DNA from: Actinomycetota bacterium
GTDB lineage: Bacteria > Actinomycetota > Thermoleophilia > Gaiellales > Gaiellaceae
Reading direction: 5' to 3'
DNA length: 8,710 bases
Assembly: GCA_013812465.1 (NCBI GenBank)
Contig: JACCTK010000383.1
Span: 1-8,710, forward strand
Below are positions 5,644 to 8,710 of the stretch, one piece after another. The notes beneath the pieces were generated by a model, which was not told the DNA's origin, did not search any database, and saw only the letters and a program-made list of their open reading frames with translations. The position numbers were made by a program, and so were the translations under genes. The stretch's first letter is position 1. Every line of letters starts with the position of its first letter.

Positions 5644-6774
5644 TCACGGGGACTCGTGCCACCAGATGAAGCGCATCCGTGTGCCGGGCGTAAACGAGCC
5701 AGCCCGCTTCCCCGCAGGTCTTCGAACCTCGATCGCACCCGCTGCCTCAGCCGTCTTGAGCCTCGGCTTGAGGTGGCCGTTGTCACGGAAGGCCGTCTCG
5801 AGCAGCGTGAACTGCTCTGCCTGCTCGATCGTGAACCACCGGGCGCCGAACCTCTCGTGCAGCATGTCCTGCAGCCGGCCAAGATCGGCTTCCTGCTCGA
5901 AGAGGACAGGATGATCGGCGAGCGTTGAGTCTCGGAACGCTTGTCCGGTCTCCGGATCGACCTGCCACATCGCGTCCTTCATCCGACGCAGCCCCATCTT
6001 CGAACCGGTACAGAAGAAGAGGTAGTAGGTGTTGCCGCCGACCTCGGCCGCCGGGGTGATCTCGAACGAGCGCACGCAAGGGACGTGCCGCTGGAGCTCG
6101 GCGAGGAAGAGGTCGTGGAGAATGCGCTTCTTCGTCTCGAAGTCGGGCGCGGCGAGCGCCTTCTTCCACTCCTGGCCGCCGTAGAGGCCGTCAAGGATCG
6201 GCTTGAATTCTGGACCCTCTGCGAAGCGGGCGAGGAACCCGACCGGGAAGTAGACCAGCTCTTCGCAGCGAGGGATCCGGAGAAGCGGCGTCGACAGCGC
6301 GGCGGGGATCTCTTCTGCGCCGAACGGATCAATGAACGCGAACGTCGGCGGCAGCTGCCCGAACTGCGTCCTGAGCCGCTCGATCAGGACAGGAAACTCG
6401 TCAACAAACGAACCCTCGAGGATCTCGACCTCCACCTTCGACGGAAGCGTCAGCGCCGCGACCTCGCGGCGCAAGTGCTCGCAACGCTCGCCGTGCTCCT
6501 CGATGAAGAAGAAGTGAGCGGCGGCGTCGAGCGTCGCAGAGTGATCGAGATATGCCTTGATCATGATCAACGGCGAACCTGGCTCGCCGCCCGAGTAGCG
6601 GCCGGGACCGGCGAAGCCGTCGATGAGGACAACGTGTTCGTGCGCATGACGCCCTGCGCCGAGGATGGGAAGCCAAGCGTCGAGATACTTCCGCAGGATC
6701 GTGTGCTTCGCCTGCGTCGGGCGCGTCATCGGCCAGACGGTGTCTTTCTTCGCCACGGTGTCTGCCTGTGTCAA
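5644..6774 (-). CDS. tcmP: Three-Cys-motif partner protein TcmP
   Basis: The 376-residue product fits the TcmP family (TIGR04474-type). It has KHTILRKYLDAWLPIL (23-38), VLIDGFAGPGRYSGGEPGSP (49-68), an acidic FFIEEH segment (89-94), FAFIDPFGAEEIP (145-157) and ELVYFPVGFLARF (172-184). A winged-helix-like C-terminus (about 305-372) ends in a GSFTPGTRMRFIW strand. The GFAGPG and IDPFG motifs suggest a Rossmann methyltransferase-like fold, but the biochemical role of the family is not established. It is known as the neighbour of DUF5131 proteins, which follow here after 39 bp. The start is TTG at 6774, supported by GGAG with a 7-nt spacer; a later in-frame ATG at residue 16 is less likely because the conserved upstream tryptophan would be lost. 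It begins 17 bp after the relaxase stop, so it can be transcribed with the relaxase gene. Confidence 0.9.
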   Translation of the reverse strand: MTQADTVAKKDTVWPMTRPTQAKHTILRKYLDAWLPILGAGRHAHEHVVLIDGFAGPGRYSGGEPGSPLIMIKAYLDHSATLDAAAHFFFIEEHGERCEHLRREVAALTLPSKVEVEILEGSFVDEFPVLIERLRTQFGQLPPTFAFIDPFGAEEIPAALSTPLLRIPRCEELVYFPVGFLARFAEGPEFKPILDGLYGGQEWKKALAAPDFETKKRILHDLFLAELQRHVPCVRSFEITPAAEVGGNTYYLFFCTGSKMGLRRMKDAMWQVDPETGQAFRDSTLADHPVLFEQEADLGRLQDMLHERFGARWFTIEQAEQFTLLETAFRDNGHLKPRLKTAEAAGAIEVRRPAGKRAGSFTPGTRMRFIWWHESP

Positions 6775-6785
6775 CCTTTTGCTCC
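6775..6785 (-). promoter_or_regulatory. Ribosome binding site deciding the TTG start of tcmP
   Basis: On the - strand GGAG (6785-6782) is followed by CAAAAGG and then the TTG codon at 6774. Spacing is 7 nt, ideal for initiation, and it justifies the rare start codon over the downstream ATG. The site falls in the 17-bp gap after the relaxase stop codon. Confidence 0.6.
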
Positions 6786-6791
6786 AGCCAT

Positions 6792-8710
6792 CTACCGCTC
6801 GAGAGTGAGCCTGAGTCCCTCGCGGGTTCCGCCGGCGCGCTCGACTTCCTGTGCGCGGTCCTTTGGCGCCCGATCAGCCCGCTTCAACTCAAGCTTTGCC
6901 TTCTCAAGCACAGCCACGCTCTCGACGAGCCGCTCGCTGACAAGTTCGATCGAATGACGTTGCAGCTCGATTTCCCCACGGAGTTCATCACGGCGGCGCC
7001 GTCGCAGCGCGCCACACCTCGCCAGTTCGCGTTCGGCGACGCCGAGCTTTCCCTCAGCCCTTTCCTGCGTCTTCGTGAGTACGCGGCGCTTCTGCTCGAG
7101 GAGCCGAAGGTGCAACTGGTCATCCGGTCTAGCCGCCGGGCGCTCGATCTCTGGCCGCGCGGCATGCCTCGGTCCGGACGGGAGCGGTCGCTGGTCGACC
7201 GCGAGCCGCTCGACTGCTGACTCCTCAAGTGCTCGGCCGAAACGGGCGAGTGGGTCACGGTCGTCGAGGTTGTGGAAATGGCTCTCGTGCTCGCGCGGGT
7301 TGCCGGTCACGTAGAGACGGGTCTGCGCTCGCGCGCGCGAGAGGGCGACGTAACCCCACTCCTGCAGCCGCGCCTCTCCGGCTCCAAGGACGAAGGCGCG
7401 CTCCACCGTAAGGCCCTGGGCGGCGTGGCCGGTGAGGGCGTACGCGTGGCGGACGTTGCCCGTCTCCAGGTAGCGGCGGCTGAGCTCGACGCTCGGACCG
7501 CGATCGGTTGAGACGGTGAGCGTCCGCTGGTTGAGGTCGACTCGCTCGACTGTTGCACAGGTGCCGTTCTTGACGTCGAGGACGTCGGAGTTGCGTAGGC
7601 AGACGACGCGGTCGCCACTGGCGAACTCGCGGCCTGAGACGGTGAGCCGCGCCTTGCCGAGACGGCAATCGGCATCCATGAGCGAGCGGGCGAGCTGGTT
7701 GAGGTCGGCGACGTCACGCCGGTGGAGTGCGAGCATGACGTTGCCGGCGAGATCGTCACGGGCGTGCTCCCACCAATCGATGAGCAGGCGGGCTCGCGTC
7801 GTGACAGGGCTCTCGGAGACGACGAGCCGCTCGCGCTTCTCGGCGTAGGCGAGGTAGTCGCGGCCTACACCACCGCGGACGCGAGCAAGGGCTTCCCGCT
7901 CGAGCTCATCGCGCTGGCGGCGGTTCTCCTTCAAGACAACGGCGCCTTCGCGCTCGACGACGCCGGCGAAGAGCCCTCCGGCGCCGACGGCGGGGAGCTG
8001 GTGCGGGTCACCGATCAGGATCGCCTTGCCGTGCGCCTGCTCGACGAGCTCGAGCACGGGTGCGAGGATGCGCGTCTCGGCCATGCCGGCCTCGTCGACG
8101 ACGAGCACGCACCCGTGCGGCAGGCCGCCGTCGCGCCGCGCCTCTTCGAGCACGCGGTGGAGCGTGGCGGAGCGGATGCCGGTCTCGTCCTGGAGCTTCT
8201 CCGCGGCGACGCCCGACGGCGCGGCGCCGAGGACGTGAATGCCGGCGTGTGCGAAGACCTGGCCAACGGCGTGGGTGGCGGTCGTCTTGCCTGCGCCCGC
8301 GAGGCCGACGACACAGACGACGCGGCTCGGGCTGGTCGCGACCTCGCGCACCATCGCCTCCTGCTCGTCGGAGAGGGCGATCCTGTCGGCACGCTCGATT
8401 TCGGTCAGACGCTGTTCGGGGATCGACGGAGCTCCGGCGTCGCGGCCGCGTTCCACGAGCGCGAGTGCAGCCTGTTCGATAGCAACGAGCTCGGCCGTCG
8501 AATAGCGGGTCGGACGGCCCGGTGACGGCGCCTCGCCGACGCGCTCGACGCCATCGGTCTGCGTGAGCCGTGCGGCGAGCTGTCGAACTCGGTCAGCGGA
8601 CACGCCAGCCGCGTGTGCTTCCGACCACGCCATGACGACGTCGGGATCGGAGAATGCGGTCCGCTTCTCGGTCAGTCCCTCTGGCCCGAGCATGCGCCGG
8701 GCGATCCGAA
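6792..8710 (-). CDS. MobF (TrwC/TraI-like) relaxase-helicase, C-terminal helicase part (5' truncated by window)
   Basis: The frame stays open through the right edge (codons before the ATG at 8693 read RIARR), so this is the C-terminal part of a larger protein; about 639 residues are visible. Numbering from the ATG at 8693, the superfamily 1 helicase motifs are Walker A GLAGAGKTT (130-138), Walker B VLVVDEAGM (196-204), LIGDPHQLPAVGAGG (226-240), ENRRQ (256-260), TGHAAQGLTVERAFV (421-435) and YVALSRAR (448-455). This RecD/TraI-like 5'-3' helicase would unwind plasmid DNA during transfer. The C-terminal 100 residues (about 526-610) are charged and heptad-like, suggesting a coiled coil. The N-terminal HUH relaxase domain with catalytic tyrosine(s) should lie outside the window. 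The only protein expected to show this helicase set with an adjoining coupling protein is a conjugative relaxase, though the relaxase domain itself is not seen. Confidence 0.88.
   Translation of the reverse strand, partial: RIARRMLGPEGLTEKRTAFSDPDVVMAWSEAHAAGVSADRVRQLAARLTQTDGVERVGEAPSPGRPTRYSTAELVAIEQAALALVERGRDAGAPSIPEQRLTEIERADRIALSDEQEAMVREVATSPSRVVCVVGLAGAGKTTATHAVGQVFAHAGIHVLGAAPSGVAAEKLQDETGIRSATLHRVLEEARRDGGLPHGCVLVVDEAGMAETRILAPVLELVEQAHGKAILIGDPHQLPAVGAGGLFAGVVEREGAVVLKENRRQRDELEREALARVRGGVGRDYLAYAEKRERLVVSESPVTTRARLLIDWWEHARDDLAGNVMLALHRRDVADLNQLARSLMDADCRLGKARLTVSGREFASGDRVVCLRNSDVLDVKNGTCATVERVDLNQRTLTVSTDRGPSVELSRRYLETGNVRHAYALTGHAAQGLTVERAFVLGAGEARLQEWGYVALSRARAQTRLYVTGNPREHESHFHNLDDRDPLARFGRALEESAVERLAVDQRPLPSGPRHAARPEIERPAARPDDQLHLRLLEQKRRVLTKTQERAEGKLGVAERELARCGALRRRRRDELRGEIELQRHSIELVSERLVESVAVLEKAKLELKRADRAPKDRAQEVERAGGTREGLRLTLER

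Noticed and set aside
6744..6774. TTGACA on the - strand at the tcmP start, resembling a -35 promoter element
   Set aside because: It is the TTG start codon plus the next codon, and no -10-like hexamer lies 16-18 nt downstream.
4909..6957. Two long + strand open frames (about 340 codons each) opposite the DUF5131 and tcmP genes
   Set aside because: They are antisense shadows caused by high GC content. Their translations are Arg/Glu-rich without recognisable motifs, while the - strand frames carry full family signatures.
7722..8525. Open + strand frame of 267 codons opposite the relaxase helicase
   Set aside because: It is an antisense shadow of the helicase motifs; no independent protein features or ribosome site.

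Overview
The window is GC-rich DNA with GTG, TTG and ATG starts. It carries conjugation genes at both edges and a Gram-positive/actinobacterial-type LexA operator inside. This fits an integrative conjugative element or conjugative plasmid of an actinobacterium. A deep-branching lineage such as Thermoleophilia is my guess from protein character only; no marker gene is present to settle it.

Layout. At the left edge, on the + strand, is the C-terminal part of a TraG/TraD/VirD4-type coupling protein (1-603, 5' end outside the window). It is translationally coupled through a GTGA overlap to an unrecognised 167-residue protein (600-1103). Everything else is on the - strand. At the right edge (8710-6792) is the helicase half of a MobF (TrwC/TraI-like) relaxase, whose N-terminal relaxase domain lies outside the window. 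Between these two mobilisation genes sits about 5.7 kb of cargo in two modules.

Module A (6774-3730) is a 'three-Cys-motif' cassette. It has a canonical TcmP, a DUF5131 (phage Gp37/Gp68-like) protein with three clustered cysteines, and a second, divergent TcmP-like protein. The first tcmP follows the relaxase gene by 17 bp. A perfect 14-bp palindrome, CGAACATATGTTCG, matches the actinobacterial/Bacillus SOS box and abuts the DUF5131 start. DUF5131 and the second TcmP-like gene therefore look LexA-controlled. The second TcmP-like protein also carries QLGLF in a basic, probably disordered N-terminus, which matches the bacterial sliding-clamp-binding pentapeptide. My inference is a DNA-damage-inducible, replication- or repair-associated module of unknown chemistry.

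Module B (3636-1130) is a compact three-gene operon with 3-bp spacing and then an overlapping junction. It encodes a small lysine-free acidic protein, a short RNase J-like metallo-beta-lactamase/beta-CASP nuclease, and a protein with a PD-(D/E)XK-like active-site pattern. This looks like an uncharacterised two-nuclease accessory cassette, possibly defence- or RNA-related, but its function is not shown by the sequence.

No rRNA, tRNA, CRISPR array, insertion sequence or attachment site was seen. No intergenic stretch exceeds about 95 bp.
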